From: Moniliophthora roreri
Lineage: Eukaryota; Basidiomycota; Agaricomycetes; Agaricales; Marasmiaceae
Assembly: GCA_001466705.2 (NCBI GenBank)
Contig: LATX02000207.1
Coordinates: 62,001 to 126,000, forward strand
DNA: 64,000 bases
Direction: 5' to 3'
The notes under the pieces: model-generated
Seen by the model: the letters and a program-made list of their open reading frames with translations, nothing else
Told to the model about the DNA's origin: nothing
Databases searched by the model: none
Shown: in pieces, positions 34,284-46,938 of the stretch
How positions within the stretch are numbered: the first letter of the stretch is position 1
Layout of the letters: every line of letters begins with the position of its first letter
Translations under genes and position numbers: made by a program

Positions 34284-35390
34284 AGTGCATGGGAAGAGTA
34301 TGTTTACTCGGATGGTAGGTAAATGGAAACGGGCATCGACGTGTAGTCCACGATGGAGGTTTCGGGTTGAGGTTTTGGGTTCAGCCTGATTTAAATTAAG
34401 TGGAGCGCCACTTAGGCGGTTATCCGGGTTGAGACGGTTTCTCATCGAAGTACTTTTATTATTTCTACTTATATATCTTCTACTTTATATATGCTCGCTA
34501 TTATCATAGAAGGCCCCGCTTACAGGTCCAATGTGTACGGCGAGCCTTCAGCGTATAGAGTGAACTATACACTGTGTAGATGCGACTGGAAGAGAACACA
34601 TACTCAGGCACTCACAGACCAGCAAAATCTCGATCCCAGGATAAATCAGTGAGATGGCACGTTAAATTCAAGTATTACGCACCTTCGAGCACAAGCTGAT
34701 CAACATGACCAGGCGTTGCCGTTGAGCCGGTGTTGGAGGCTTTGAGCGAGTAACATTCTTCAGTGTATCCTGTAGTCGAGACCTTGGGTGTCAATTTACC
34801 TTAAAAGGTTGAAGGGGTCGACGATCGAAGGCATTCCGTTGGAGTTGGGCGCGCAACACACAGCGTTATAAGTGGGGAATGCCTGGACAAGGGTGGCATA
34901 GAAGGTTGGTAGCACTATATTCTGTTATCCCAAGGATCCTCAAGTCATAGCCTCCGCCTCATGTGCTTCGAGATCCAGACAATTGACAAGCATCAAAGCT
35001 GAAAGTGTCGATCCACTGTGGATATCCTGCCGCCAGTCCACATACGCGACCTACGTCCATAATCTAGTTCAGGCCGTGGCTGCCCTGCATATTCACTGAA
35101 GAACCCTGAATTGGCAATGTTTCAGTACTGGAACCGAAGAGAATGGCATGTAACGGTCTCACTTATGAATACACTAGATGCTCCCATGCCCGTACCCCCA
35201 ATTTCTCAGGCGACCCTTTGCGACCCGAGTTCCCCAGTTCGGCAGTCATCGTGGTTGCCGTTGTCGTTGTCGTTGTCGTCGTGGTAAGAGGCTACGATTA
35301 TAAATTGCCGCGAGCCGCGTACCTCATCACCCAACCACACATCCTCCCCCCATTCATCTTCCCACAAAGCATGTAACTATACCTCACCAA
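34284..35390. other. Spacer between the DUF6535 array and the TBC gene
   Basis: This marks the right border of the duplicated region. No gene was recognised. The last ~250 bp should hold the TBC-gene promoter and contain a short triplet repeat. Confidence 0.4.
35250..35284 (+). repeat. GTT/GTC triplet microsatellite
   Basis: A run of GTT and GTC triplets about 35 nt long lies 105 bp upstream of the TBC gene start. It makes an artificial poly-Val reading frame. Confidence 0.7.
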
Positions 35391-38300
35391 ATGTCCTCTA
35401 CACCGATAACGACAACGCCTGTCCATTCACATCCACTCTCTCCAGACGAAATTCCGTCAGGTCGATCACGCAAAAGTCGAGGAGCAAACACACCGTCATC
35501 AGCTAACGACCCATCGCAATCAAATTATTTCACTCTCAAAGCTCAATCAGAGAGGAATCAGGCGGGATCAGCAGAATCACGGAATCCAGATTGGGATGGA
35601 AGCGTACGGAGACTGGCTCATCTCAAGGGAGAGAAGCACGCGAGGAGAGCTTCAGAATCATCGGCTTCGCTTAACGATATTTTCAACAACAAGACGACAC
35701 CAAAGTCCAAAGTTGCACCTCTCATTATCGTGGGTAGTGCTGGTACTGGTGCTGGTAATGCGGACATCGACTCCACAGACTCATCCATTACCTCACGAGT
35801 TTTGGCTACAAAATGGCACGAGTACTCTGACGAAGCTATCCAGTCTACCATATCCAGCATCGAACCCTCAGCAGAGGGTTCTAGTCAGCAGTATCACGCC
35901 GTTCTGCGTATCCTGTCTTTGGCGGTGAATAACCTCACGCGCACGAGGATGGAATTGGAGCAAAAGAGAAAGGCTCTAGAGGAGAAGGAAGAGGCGAAGA
36001 GAAGGAGAGCTGAAGAGCTTATGAAAGACCTCATGCAACCCAGTGAAAGAGAGATTGTGCAACGCGTCGTCAAGCAGATTTTCAATGAAGACGAGGACGA
36101 GGAAGATCAACTTGAAGGCAAACATCAGGTGGAAAGGAAACAAAGCTTTTTGGTACGTCTCTTTACTCAGTACATGGTGGAAACTAACTGGGTTGCCTTT
36201 ATATAGTCTCTCGTAGACTCCCTGTCTGAGGCCATTGCCGACGAAACCCTGTCTCGCAGTGTTCCCAAGGAAGCGTCTCCAATGCTGGCTCCGACTTCTG
36301 TTCCCATGGACCTCACCAATGACTCTCATAGCATTGCAGACTCGGACGCAGATACCGCCTCCATCATGTCCAATGTATCTAGAACATCGCTTTCCTCCAA
36401 AACCTCAATGTCTTCGAAATCCAACGACAAGTCTTCGAATCCCAGTTTTGGTGATTGGATGGGCTCGATATCGCTTTGGGGCAAGGGACGAGGTGGACGA
36501 TCCAAAGCCTTGGCTCAGACTGTCAACGGGACTTCTTCTCTGGAGAGTGTCGAAGAGATAAATGACGAGTCACAAGCACCTCCACAACGTCCAGGTGCAA
36601 CTGGACGACAGCACCGACGGCGAAGTACGAAGAGTGTATTCGGGACGTTGGGTATCTCGATACTCAACCCTACCTCTTCCAACGCGAGGAGCCGTTCGCC
36701 CGCTGAAGACAACACTCCTTCGAAAACACCAGAGTCAGATCCGCAACCCGAACCTTTGTCTGCACTTGAAGAAGACGACGATCACGATCACACCTCATAC
36801 GCCGAAACGTCTTCCATTCTGTCCAATCACACCGTACTTACCACGTACACCAATCGTACAGGCATCTCAGTACCCGGATCACTTTCATCTCCAGTCCAGC
36901 CGCTCTCATCGGCTTCTTTGATTATTGCTGAGGCTCAGATGAGTCGCACCACGAGTACCATATCACCTAAAGCTGATTCAGACCTCCCTGAATCTTCCAT
37001 TCCTGATCCGACTTCACCACTTCCCAAACCCAAACGACCGCTTCCCGAACAACCTGCTATCCCCGAAATACCTCTTCCCCAATGTCCACAAGGCACCTCC
37101 CTCGCTGCCATCATAAACGCAACCCGAGTCATGACTTTGGATCCTTCCAGCATCCTTACAGACCAAGGACACGAAACGGGCGAGGTTATCAAACAACTCG
37201 CTTGGGACCTCGTCAAAAACGCACGAGAAGAAGGATTGGAAGTTAGACGTCCTATTTTACCAGGCAAAAAGTTGTTAAAGGCGGTCAATGATACGAACGA
37301 GTCATCATCTATCCCTGAATCATCGCCTACCGCGGAAGCGCTCAGTCGGGCGTTGAATTTCGGGACATTCAGTGGTGGTGACGAAGTGAATAAGACCCCA
37401 AAGCCTACCTCCAAGGCTAAGGGCAAGGGCAGATCGAGGATTCTTTCAGCCGTACTCGTTCCTCCGAGCATCGCTAGTCCTCTTTTTGGTGGTTTCATGG
37501 GCGGGGGCGGGGCTAAGAGCGCTTCTCCCGGTTCTGGTTCCGGTGCTACTACCAATGATAATAACAACACAACCGGCGAACCGAATCTGAAGCCCATTCA
37601 GGATGCCAACGTCAACGCCGCTGTACTTTCAGTCGGAGGAACGACACGTTCCAAGAACGCTTCTTCCGTTCCGTTGGAATCGATCATCCCAGCCATGGCA
37701 AAACCACCCACCCAGTACCTCTCGAGGACGTATACGCCACTTACGGCTCCTGATTTTCGGTTTAGTATTCCGTTACCTTCGAGTGCTTCAGCGCATTTTC
37801 ATCATAATCAGGGAGACGGTGGTACTCAGGGATTGTTGGATCTAACAGACCGCTATGGATTCATGTATGACGTATCCAAGTACGACCTATTGCTCTTGAT
37901 GAGAGCACGGGAGTGTAGGTGTACAGCACCGGCGTGTTTGACGGGTGTCAAGATTGCTGATAGGGTGGAGGATAATATGTGGCCTGATGAGGACGATCAG
38001 GGCATGGATATAGGGAAGCAAGAGGTTGAGATTGTTAAAGGAAGATGTGGATGTGATGGTTCACTGACGGCACCTAGTGTGTTAACCTCCTCACCGGTGG
38101 CATCTACAACTCAGACCTCTGGAGATGCGGAGAGTCTGAATAGCGTGGGTAGCGGTGCGGCAGAGGGTCCTGGATCTGGAGATGCCACACCCTCGAAGCC
38201 GTTATCAACCAAATCACGTTCGTCCTCGGTCAGCAAGATCACACAGAATTCGAAGAGAGCTTCGCTATCTGCATCCATGTCGGCGTCTGCCGTTCTCGCT

Positions 38301-39647
38301 GCGTCCTCTTTGACGAGTTCCACATCCTCGGTGTTATCTGTCAATCCCGATACTCCACGACACGTATGCGCGAACGTGGTAAGGAAATTGTTGGCAGACC
38401 TTATAGAGATCCATGATGAGTGCCAAGGTTCTCAAAGGAAGGAATGGGATACGTTTGTGAAGCAGAGACGAGCAAAGGCCAAGCCCTGGTCCAAGACATA
38501 TAATACAACTTCGACTTCGGGTGCAGCAGCGATTTTGGGTTTGGGTAGTAATGCGTATGAGGAAGGCGAGGATGAGGAGCTTGATCATAGTGAAGGCTTG
38601 ATTGGGTTCGCACAGCTGGGATTGTTGAGTGCCAATAAAGATGAGAGAAGGGATTTTGATCGCCTCGTTCGGAGAGGGATACCGTTGGTTTATAGAAGTA
38701 AAGTGTGGTTAGAGTGTAGTGGTGGACTAGAGATGCGAGAGCCAGGGTTGTTTAGAGATCTCTTGGCCGAGGCGGAGAAGGATAACGGTGCGAATGTTTT
38801 GGTGGAGATTGAGAAGGATGTGGGGAGGACGATGCCGTTGAATGTTTTCTTTGGTGGTGATGGAGCTGGTGTGGATAAGTTGAGAAGGGTATTGACTGCG
38901 TACAGCCGGTACGGGCTTTTCGCGTATCTGGTTTCATTATTTTTGGCTGATTTCCTCTTAGGCGAAATCCAGCTGTGGGGTACTGCCAAGGCATGAACCT
39001 GGTGACGTCAACGCTACTTTTAGTTCACGCAGACGAGGAAGAGGCGTTTTGGGTTCTGACTGCGATTGTGGAACGACTACTCCCGGAAGACTTCTTCTCA
39101 CCTTCTCTTTTGCCTTCACGTGCATGCCCTATGGTGTTGCTAGACTATGTACGGGATCACCTCCCCAAGCTCTATGCTCACCTGATTGAGCTTGGCGTCG
39201 ACCTTCCTGCTATTTGCTTCTCATGGTTCCTGTCACTATTCACGGATTGTTTACCGGTAGAGGTGAGTAAGCGGTCGATATCCCATGCTGCAGATGGCTG
39301 ACTCCTGATGCCGACAGACCTTATTCCGTGTGTGGGATGTATTTTTGGTGGATGGCCTCGATGTACTATTTCGGGTGGCTCTGGCCATACTTCGCAGTAA
39401 TGAGCAGGAACTCTTGCGATGCCAATCTATACCTGCTGTATATGTCGCGCTAGAGAACCTTCCTACTAGAATGTGGGAAGCTGACAAGCTGCTACAGGTA
39501 TGAGCATCCACAAAGTATCTTATACAATGCACCGAATACTCATCGCTCTTACAGTTGGAGGCCGAATTACGGACTTCAGTCTTGCATAACGATTTGGTTA
39601 ACAAGCGAGAACTACACGTCGCGTCACTCAATCAACTTTTATCATAA
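35391..39647 (+). CDS. TBC-domain Rab GTPase-activating protein
   Basis: A probable GAP that switches off a Rab GTPase in membrane traffic. Five exons (35391-36152, 36207-38908, 38962-39262, 39318-39497, 39555-39647) join in phase to 1345 residues. Residues 1-1060 are mostly disordered and Ser/Thr/Pro-rich, with a coiled coil at about 180-240 (LEQKRKALEEKEEAKRRRAE). The TBC domain runs from about 1070 (RRGIPLVYRSKVW) to about 1310. It has both catalytic fingers: Arg in IEKDVGRTMPLN (near 1127) and Gln in VGYCQGMN (near 1162). Intron 2 lies just before the Gln finger. Later TBC words are EEAFWVLTAIVERLLPEDFF, FSWFLSLFTDCLPVE and FRVWDVFLVDG. A short helical tail follows. The start chosen gives a Ser/Pro-rich N-terminus and no better upstream ATG is in frame. 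The specific Rab partner is unknown. Confidence 0.9.
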
Positions 39648-40218
39648 AAATGGATCTATGAGGGAAAGCTGTAGATGAATGCATTGTACACTTTGGATGG
39701 TATTTGCTTACAATAGCTCTTGTAATTATTGGTAGGTGGCACAGGAATATCAATCTGTATAATGAACGCTTGGCTGGCTAGGTCATTTGACAGCTTTCTT
39801 TGCTCCAGGGCGTGTACATTTTTGAATCTTGATTCGACTGACACGCTGGCGCCGCATGTCAAATCGTCCGTTTTTGAAGGGCTGAATATTGATCCTTACA
39901 TGCATGCCGGCGATAGTAACAGCGCTACAACCTGGTTAGAATATCCATAGGTTCTATAGGGTGAAGAGGAATGCTTGAGGCTGTTTCTTCGCCACAGCAA
40001 AGGGAGTAAGTGTACCCAGAAAGATCCCGTTGAGCTGAAGCGCCCAATACGCCGCGGTAAGCGCCTGTAGGACGATGCCGGTATCCGAAAGCTCCGGGCG
40101 CTGCACTTTGCCCACGACCACACAGCCTGCACCTTTTTAACGCTCTGTTCCATTCGATCGTGTCCTCCCTCTCTCCTCGTCTCCCATCATCTTATACACC
40201 GACTGGGAGCCAGAAACT
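39648..40218. other. Spacer between TBC and TPR genes
   Basis: About 570 bp between two plus-strand genes. It holds the TBC 3' UTR and the TPR-gene promoter. No gene or repeat was seen. Confidence 0.45.
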
Positions 40219-42901
40219 ATGCCACCAAAGTATTCCCATGTTAAAAGGCGTACAAAGACCGCTTCATCAAAGAAAAATTCTGGGAATGCTATGACTGCTA
40301 GCAACGCAGCAGGGAACCCAAACCAGACGGAGGACCACAATGGACGTAATAATACGCATGAGCGAAGGCATCATCACAATCATCGTCGCCCGGGAGCCCC
40401 AAATCCTCTTGCCGATCGAGAACTCACTCAGGCAATGAGTGCCGTCTCGCAACTCGAACGCACGATATCACGCATCCTGCTCTTGCGATATGAACAGGAT
40501 CTTGCGCGCCTATTCTCGACAAGGCTGTACACCATCGCTCTGGTACACCTACCAACATTCGTAATGCGTTGCGTCTCGCTCGGAGGTCCAGGATGGACAG
40601 CACATAACGCAGATTCAGAAGAAATCAAGGACTTTTTCCGAGCAGTCATCAGTATGGATATGCGTCAGGCTGGAGAACGTGTCGCAACAAAGAGTATCCT
40701 GTGGTCGTATACAGCTCTACGGCATTTTGTGAGTATCACTATCACCATGTATTTCGCACACGTCTTCACACGACTTGAACATGCAGGCCCTGTCAAACAA
40801 TGTCCCAATATGTCAAAAACGAGGTTTACACTCAGTTCGCCTGTTACCCCACTATGATGCTTTGAAAGCACATCTCGATACGCTTGAGGCTATGCCTCCT
40901 CCAACTTTCTCCAAACCACCTCATCTTGGGCCCTTACTCGAGGGCCAAGCGGCATTAGAGGAAGCGTGCGAGATCAAATTTGGACTTGCTAAAAATAAGA
41001 CCAGGGACAGGAAGGGGAAGCAAAACGGTTTTGAATTTATGAAGGAACAGACTACGGCTGCACACATCCCTCCGGAATGGTCCTTCAAAGATTCATCTGA
41101 CCCAACGGCCCTCGGAAGTCCAAACTCCACCCCGGAACAAGAAGCCGAATGGAAGCTTCAGGTCCGGACGGGGTATGAGCGTGTTACGCAGACGCTCTGG
41201 CGCGTGGCAAAAGAGTTTGATGTACGAGGTTATGGTACACTGCTTAGAGAGAAGTTGACTACCAAGTGGTGCGATTGCGGTTGCTCAACGGATCACTTGG
41301 GCGAAGTTTGTGAGCGTACCGTAAGAGAGGAAGAGGAAGAGCGTAGAAGAATTCGTGAGCGAGGGAGTATCAGAGGCAAAGATCCGGAGAAAGAAAACGA
41401 CCGTCGAGTCAGAGGACCTACCGGAAAAGGTAAACAGCGGGAATGGGACGGTCGTGGTAGTGGCGTGTTTGGCTGGGGAACTAAAGACGAGGAAGACATT
41501 TGGGAAGTGGAGCTCGACTTTGGCGGCGTGGATCCGGAGGAACTGGAGGAGGGTGTAGAACCGGATATGACTATCGGCGAAGTTATGGAGCTGAGATATC
41601 TCAAAGCTGAACGGGAAAAAGAGGAGGTCAGTCATTGTACTTTCCAATACTTTCATCCCACTTGCATATCTGAACCCACCTCACTTCGCGTCACAACCTC
41701 TATCTTGTACTCATTACTGTGCTTTGTTTAGGGAAACCAAGCTTTCCGAAAGAGCAACTTCCACTCGGCCATCCAGCACTATGAGGCTGCACACAATATT
41801 GAGCCGGAACTTCCCCACTATCAGCTCAACCTAGCTGCTGCTCATCTCAAATTATCGAAGTTCGTGACTCTGCACTTACCATCAAATTTGTTGATTTAAC
41901 TCTGTCATCAGCTGGATTGAAGCGGAGAGTGCTTGCACCAAAGCGCTCGGCCAGCACCGCAGCAGCAAAGGCCTCTTTAGACGGGCAAAAGCTAGGAGAA
42001 TGCTTGGCAAAGAAGCAGAAGCAGCTCAGGGTGTGTAGCTAACATGGACGAATCAAGCCGTTATTTACCGCCTCCCACAGACCTTCGAACTATTCTTATA
42101 ATGCAACCCTCTAATACCGAAGCTCGACAAGAACTGATATCTCTACTCAACATCAAACTTCCTCCAAAAACTAAGCCGCCAAATCCTCCGGCGGATAATG
42201 ACACCTTCTATTCGTCGGGCCCATCCGGATCTAGTAGTAGCTCATCACATCAGGCTTCGTCATCGTCATCGTCGTCTAGACCTCCGCCTATTCCAGCTAA
42301 TACATCACACTCCAATTACAACGATCAATGGAGGCAAGCTACTGAGATGGATGAAGATCAGCTGCTAGGCTTGCCTAGACGCAAACCTCCCAAACATTTA
42401 CCATTCTCCAAAAGTGCCGCAGATGAACGTAAGCTGAAGATCGTGCTCTTCCCTGCGTCTTTCGATGCGCGTCTGCTAGAAGTTGCGGCTATGTTCGGTG
42501 GACCGCCGCCCAGTCCTAGCGATTTTGGCTCGTTTGGACCTGGATATAGCCCTGCGTTCAATGCTGGATTCGGGAACGGCTATGGCGGGCCTACTGGAAA
42601 GGGTAATGGCTATGCCCTGGGCTATGGGTTCGGTAACCCTGACGAAGAGCTTACCCTTGGTAACATCCATGGGAGAAACCTGTACGGAAAACATGGAAGG
42701 TGCAGGTGCGGCCGAAGTCATGGAAAGAAGGGTGCTGAGATGACTCCCGAGGAAGAAAAGGCGATTCGGGAGAAGGAAAAAGAGAGGATCGAGAGAGCGA
42801 AGAAGAGGCAGAGGGAGATGGAGAAGTTGAGAACCCCGAATGTGATGTACCCTAGCTGGGAGAGGTATATCGTTAAAAGGGCCGATTCTGGACTGAATTA
42901 G
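40219..42901 (+). CDS. Tetratricopeptide-repeat (TPR) protein with charged and Gly-rich regions
   Basis: The exact function is unknown; TPRs of this type bind partner proteins, often chaperones. Five exons (40219-40728, 40787-41626, 41732-41859, 41912-42030, 42081-42901) join in phase to 805 residues. A basic Lys/His/Asn-rich N-terminus is followed by a helical region (LERTISRILLLRYEQDLARL). Next come a segment with WCDCGCSTDHLGEVCE (a possible metal-binding cluster) and a strongly charged linker. Three TPR units lie at about 448-555 (GNQAFRKSNFHSAIQHYEAA, NLAAAHLKLSNWIEAESACTK, KGLFRRAKARRMLGKEAEAA). After them come a poly-Ser run, a Gly/Tyr-rich segment (GFGNGYGGPTGKGNGYALGY), CRCGRSHGKK and a Lys/Glu coiled coil. 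The TPRs are preceded by an EREKEEGNQAF start typical of co-chaperone-type TPR domains. Confidence 0.85.
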
Positions 42902-45197
42902 GAAAATTTAAGGAAAACTAAACTTTAAATCCTGCTCCGGTAAATACGGTCTCTCAAGACCAACACATGCACTCGTCTATTAGTTATGTATCTATTCATG
43001 CTACCTGTGTACGCATCTGTATCTATTTAGGATCTGTAGACACGTCTAGCATGTATCTACGAATGTTAGGAGTAGGGTTGTAAGTTAGGGGTTTGTCTCT
43101 TCCGGAACGTCTGAGAATGAACCATCCTGGTATCCTTGCGGGCGAATGCTCCAGAAGTACTGAACGTCGTGTTGAACGAGCTAGGCTCAAAAGCCGCGTG
43201 CAAGCGTTTTGCATTTCAACTACCATCATCGACAATGACGGAGAGCTCGCAGTATCTCTGACCGATTGGCACCCAAAAATACGGCAAAATCAAAAGACTT
43301 AGGATGCTGGGCTACCGCTACTAGTAGAACGTCGCTCTGTGCTTTGTCGAATACCAGTACTGCCGACGTTCCGTTTGCGATGCTACTCCGGAAACATGTC
43401 TAAATACCGTTCAAGCTGGCCAATCTTTCTCTGCTTCCTCCCCCAGGTATGATCATGACCCCTAGCAGTGAAGGCAAAATGTCCAAGTCAACCACTGAAA
43501 GTAGGCCCTCGACCACGGCTGTCCAAATCGACGCGAATTTGTTCATTCGCTCTTATCTTCCGAGTCAACAACCCTCTCCGTATTCTAGATTGTCTCAACC
43601 AGTACGCATTCGCCAGATGAGCCTTCACGTCAAATAGGATTCGACACTCGCTCGAGATTACAGCCCAGCACTCCAGGTCGGAGACGCAGGCATATCATAG
43701 GAAGAGTTTTTGAGTCTCATTGACGGATTGACTCACCTCGCGGTGACCTTCGCTTCGCATTATAGAAGCAGCAGGGATTGCACTGAGTCTCATGTAAGTT
43801 AGGCGTCTTTCATACACATTCTTAGATTCTGATTGCCAAGTCACAGTCCCGATGTTGGTGGGAAACTTGATTTTCAGCTGCAAACCAAACTTCTATGCAG
43901 AAGCTCTCCAAATCACTCACAGTCTGCGCTGCCAACTTTCGACTTTTCCAGTCTCTAGGTCTTTCTGTTCGTATTTGCACTGCACATGCAATGGATCAAC
44001 TTTTTCACCTCCAGTCATACCTGCCAAAGGTCCATCCAAACTAGATCGTTTCGTAGCTCGGTACTGCAACATTGTGAGGAGTACCCTCACTGAAGATCTT
44101 ATACTCTGTCTATTTGTATCTCAGAATTGACATACGTATCTGTACTCTTCTTACTCGAAATCATAGGATTTAATCCCAATACTCATTAACAAGCCCAACA
44201 ACATGTGAACCTTTCAGCGAAAACTCCGGCTTCCTTAAATGAACAGAATGTTGTGTTTTCCGACGAGTTGATACCATCGTTCGGACCGGTCTTGTTCCTG
44301 GTACTTAGCCTTGTTCCTCTTATTGACGTCCAAGCCCAGGAACGAACAGGTATTCTGTTTTCGGCCGAGTTGATACCACCGTTCCCCTGTGTACTTGGGC
44401 TCCTTCGCACAGATCCTCAAAGACTACCTCTTCTGAATCAACCTCTACATCAGCAGGTAACCCGTAATAACTGTCTATACCGAGGGCCATGGGAGCACTC
44501 TCGTCCTATCCGACAATGAAAGAGAGAGGGGAAGAGGCGCCTCTGGCACTTCGATAGAGATGTGGCCTTTCTTGACAAGGAGTCCAATCGAGTGGTTTAT
44601 TGAGTGAGCCCCTGGCCAAGTCCAACAACAACATCCTGAACATCGTGTAGTCGGGGGTTTCCGCCAAGATCCAAAGAGCGACTGCACATCAGCAATTTGG
44701 AAAACACATCCGGTACGCCACCAGACGATAGCATCGTTTCTATGCATCTCGTTTTTCATCAATCGTACTATCTTCTGGGAGTCTAAAGGTGGCTCCTCTC
44801 GCGGACGGATCAATCAAGTGAGATTCCCGCAGAGAATATAAAGAGCGGTATAGGCCTAAGGATTTCGAAGTCGTCACGGGGAGCAAGATCTGCAGGCGAA
44901 TACACCTTTTAGCCAAGGCTAAAGTGGTAGCCACCCGAAGCCGGGAACATGGCAGTGCAGATCAACGCTCTGATTTGATGAGTGATCCTCCAAGAAAATT
45001 TCTTGCGAGAAAAAGAAGTTACATGGGAGTTTTGGTGTAAGCATGGCGACGTCACGCGTCTCAATTTTGCCTTGAACCTGTGCACGCAGCGGGAGATTCG
45101 CTTGGGTTCTCGTTGCTGCGCAGTGTCGATATAAGACCTTGGCCTTCAGTCCAGCTCATTACCATCCCAACTTTATCTCAGTCTTTATACGTACACC
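42902..45197. other. 2.3-kb gene-poor stretch
   Basis: No supported gene. Open frames in both directions are short, lack family words and lack coherent splice sites. The stretch holds a pair of ~44-bp direct repeats (listed separately) and, at about 45129, a TATAAG upstream of the MINDY gene. Confidence 0.4.
44241..44387 (+). repeat. Pair of imperfect ~44-bp direct repeats, 103 bp apart
   Basis: The units at 44241-44284 and 44344-44387 share GAACAG, TGTTTTC, GAGTTGATACCA and CGTTC in the same order, with scattered differences. No third unit was found and no function is known. Confidence 0.65.
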
Positions 45198-46743
45198 ATG
45201 GCGGACTTTCAACAGGGCTCAAGTTCCAGTTCAAGCACACAGTTGGCACCTGTCGCATCTTCGTCTTCGTCTCCTCGTCCCTCTGAGATTCAACCGACGA
45301 TATCTCGATCTCAGTCTGACCAACGCTCATTACAATCCTCCGAAGCAGAAGTCTGGTATCTGAAGGATATAGAATTTGGAGAGGGAAATGCGAAGAAGTG
45401 GGTGAAAATCATCACGCAGAACTATAACGGGCGAGTTTTACCTTGACCTTCATCAAGTTCTACTTTAATCTTCTGCTTATAGACCTTGTTCATTTATTGC
45501 AATATGTTCGCGGAATCTTTCATTGTTTTCGGAAGAAATTCGTCTGGCTAACGACATTTACAGGTAACATTCTCATTCTACGAGGCAAAATAGAAATCCA
45601 ACCGCCAATGCGTCGAACGGTGTCTTACGAGTTTCTATCGCATTTGGTAGCAGAGTATCTCCTGCTAAACTGTCCCGAAGTGGATGTTTCCGCTGCTTTG
45701 TCGATTTTGCCTTACACACAAAGTACGTGGCGACTGTTCTTCAAGTGGAACGATAAGCTAACGAAAAGATTTCTACAGAGGGTATGGACCTAAACCCTCT
45801 ATTTACGGGATGCAAATCTTTCCGCCCTGAAGGACATGGTGGCGAACTCATGCTTTTCCAACAAGTCGGTATTGACCTTGTGCATGGGTGGATAGTCGAC
45901 CCAAATACCGACGAAGCCAAGGTCCTTTCCAAATCTTATGCAGAGGATTATGATAGTGCGGTGGTGTTGATTGCGGAAGTGGACCATCTTACAAAGGGTC
46001 AATTGGTGGTTCATGATACCGATATACCACAAGGAGCGCAAGTTGAAGGAACTGGGTCGAGCAAGGCACCGAGTAAGTGGACAGAGGAGGAAAGGGAGAA
46101 GATTGACGACGGTGTGGTCTCTTTTGTTCTGTCTCTAGCTCATGGGCTCATATTGAGATTCGGGCAGCTATCGTCGTTAGACAATTCCTCGACAACACCA
46201 AGTCCCAAATGACCTATTACGGTCTATTCAACCTCGCCACAGTCATCAAGCCTGGATCCCTGGTCGCGCTGTATCGCAATCTACACCTCTCGGTGTTATA
46301 CAAACGGCCTGTAGAGGATGACTCGTCACTCTACCAGTTGGTGTCGGATCATGTATTCTTAAACGAACCCTCAATTGTTTGGGAACGACTAGAAGATGTA
46401 GATGGTGGTTGGTCTACGTTTGTCGACTCGAGTTTTATCAAGTCCAGTCCAGCAGGTGGAGATTTTGCTGGCCAGACGGCGGAAGAAGCGTTAAGAGCTG
46501 CAGAAATGGGTAATTTTGTCGTTTCGGAACCTGGAGAGTGAGTTTCCCTTTTATTGTATCATTGGATATCGACTAATAGTACCGTGCAGTGCGGATTTGG
46601 CTCGACAGCTGCAGGCAGAAGAAGACGATCGTGCGCGTGGAGAACGTGCGGCCTACTTGCAAGAAAGGAATCGAAGACGACTAGCAGAAGAGGAGAGACA
46701 GCGCAAGAAGAAGGGGAAGAGGAAGGATTGCATTATTATGTAG
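45198..46743 (+). CDS. MINDY-family deubiquitinase (K48-chain specific type) with C-terminal CaaX box
   Basis: Cysteine protease of the MINDY (FAM63) family, whose characterised members trim K48-linked ubiquitin chains. Six exons (45198-45430, 45483-45505, 45564-45722, 45779-46111, 46168-46537, 46590-46743) join in phase to 423 residues. A Ser-rich N-terminus is followed by YLKDIEF and the catalytic block QNYNGPCSFIAICNILILRG (oxyanion Gln74, nucleophile Cys80). The catalytic His is in RNLHLSVLYK (His289), and YYGLFNLATVIKPGSLVALY and WERLEDVDG also match. The tail is a basic coiled coil (RNRRRLAEEERQRKKKGK) that could be the ubiquitin-interacting part, ending KDCIIM. CIIM is a CaaX box that predicts farnesylation and membrane attachment. 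Exon 2 is only 23 nt and encodes the active-site Cys. Intron 1 uses a GC donor. Start: first ATG of the open frame. Confidence 0.9.
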
Positions 46744-46938
46744 ACCGACTATTTTATTTCTCGGGTTTCTGTCCTTGTTCATGTGTATACCCTTACACTA
46801 TCCAAATCATCTACATTACCACGTAAAATACCGGAATTCGAACGTGGATTGCTAGTGTCATAACCAATCACGTCGGAACCCTACACCTGGCCGCGGCTGA
46901 AATCGGTGTACCACATTAATCCTTTTACTCTGTCCACC

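Noticed and set aside
35143..35376. Open frame with a long Val run upstream of the TBC gene
   Set aside because: The Val run is only the translation of a GTT/GTC microsatellite; no family words or splice context.
36935..37597. 220-codon minus-strand open frame inside the TBC gene
   Set aside because: It lies fully within a supported coding exon; Pro/Ser-rich low-complexity sequence on + gives long antisense frames.
42358..42743. Antisense and alternate-frame open stretches in the Gly-rich part of the TPR gene
   Set aside because: A by-product of biased codon use in the Gly/Tyr-rich exon, which is itself in phase with four other exons.
44475..44813. 112-codon minus-strand frame as a gene
   Set aside because: No splice signals, no recognisable domain, and the two frames overlapping it are equally open.
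46830..46860. Possible tRNA B-box-like word (GGAATTCGAACGTGG)
   Set aside because: No matching A box, acceptor stem or anticodon loop could be folded around it.
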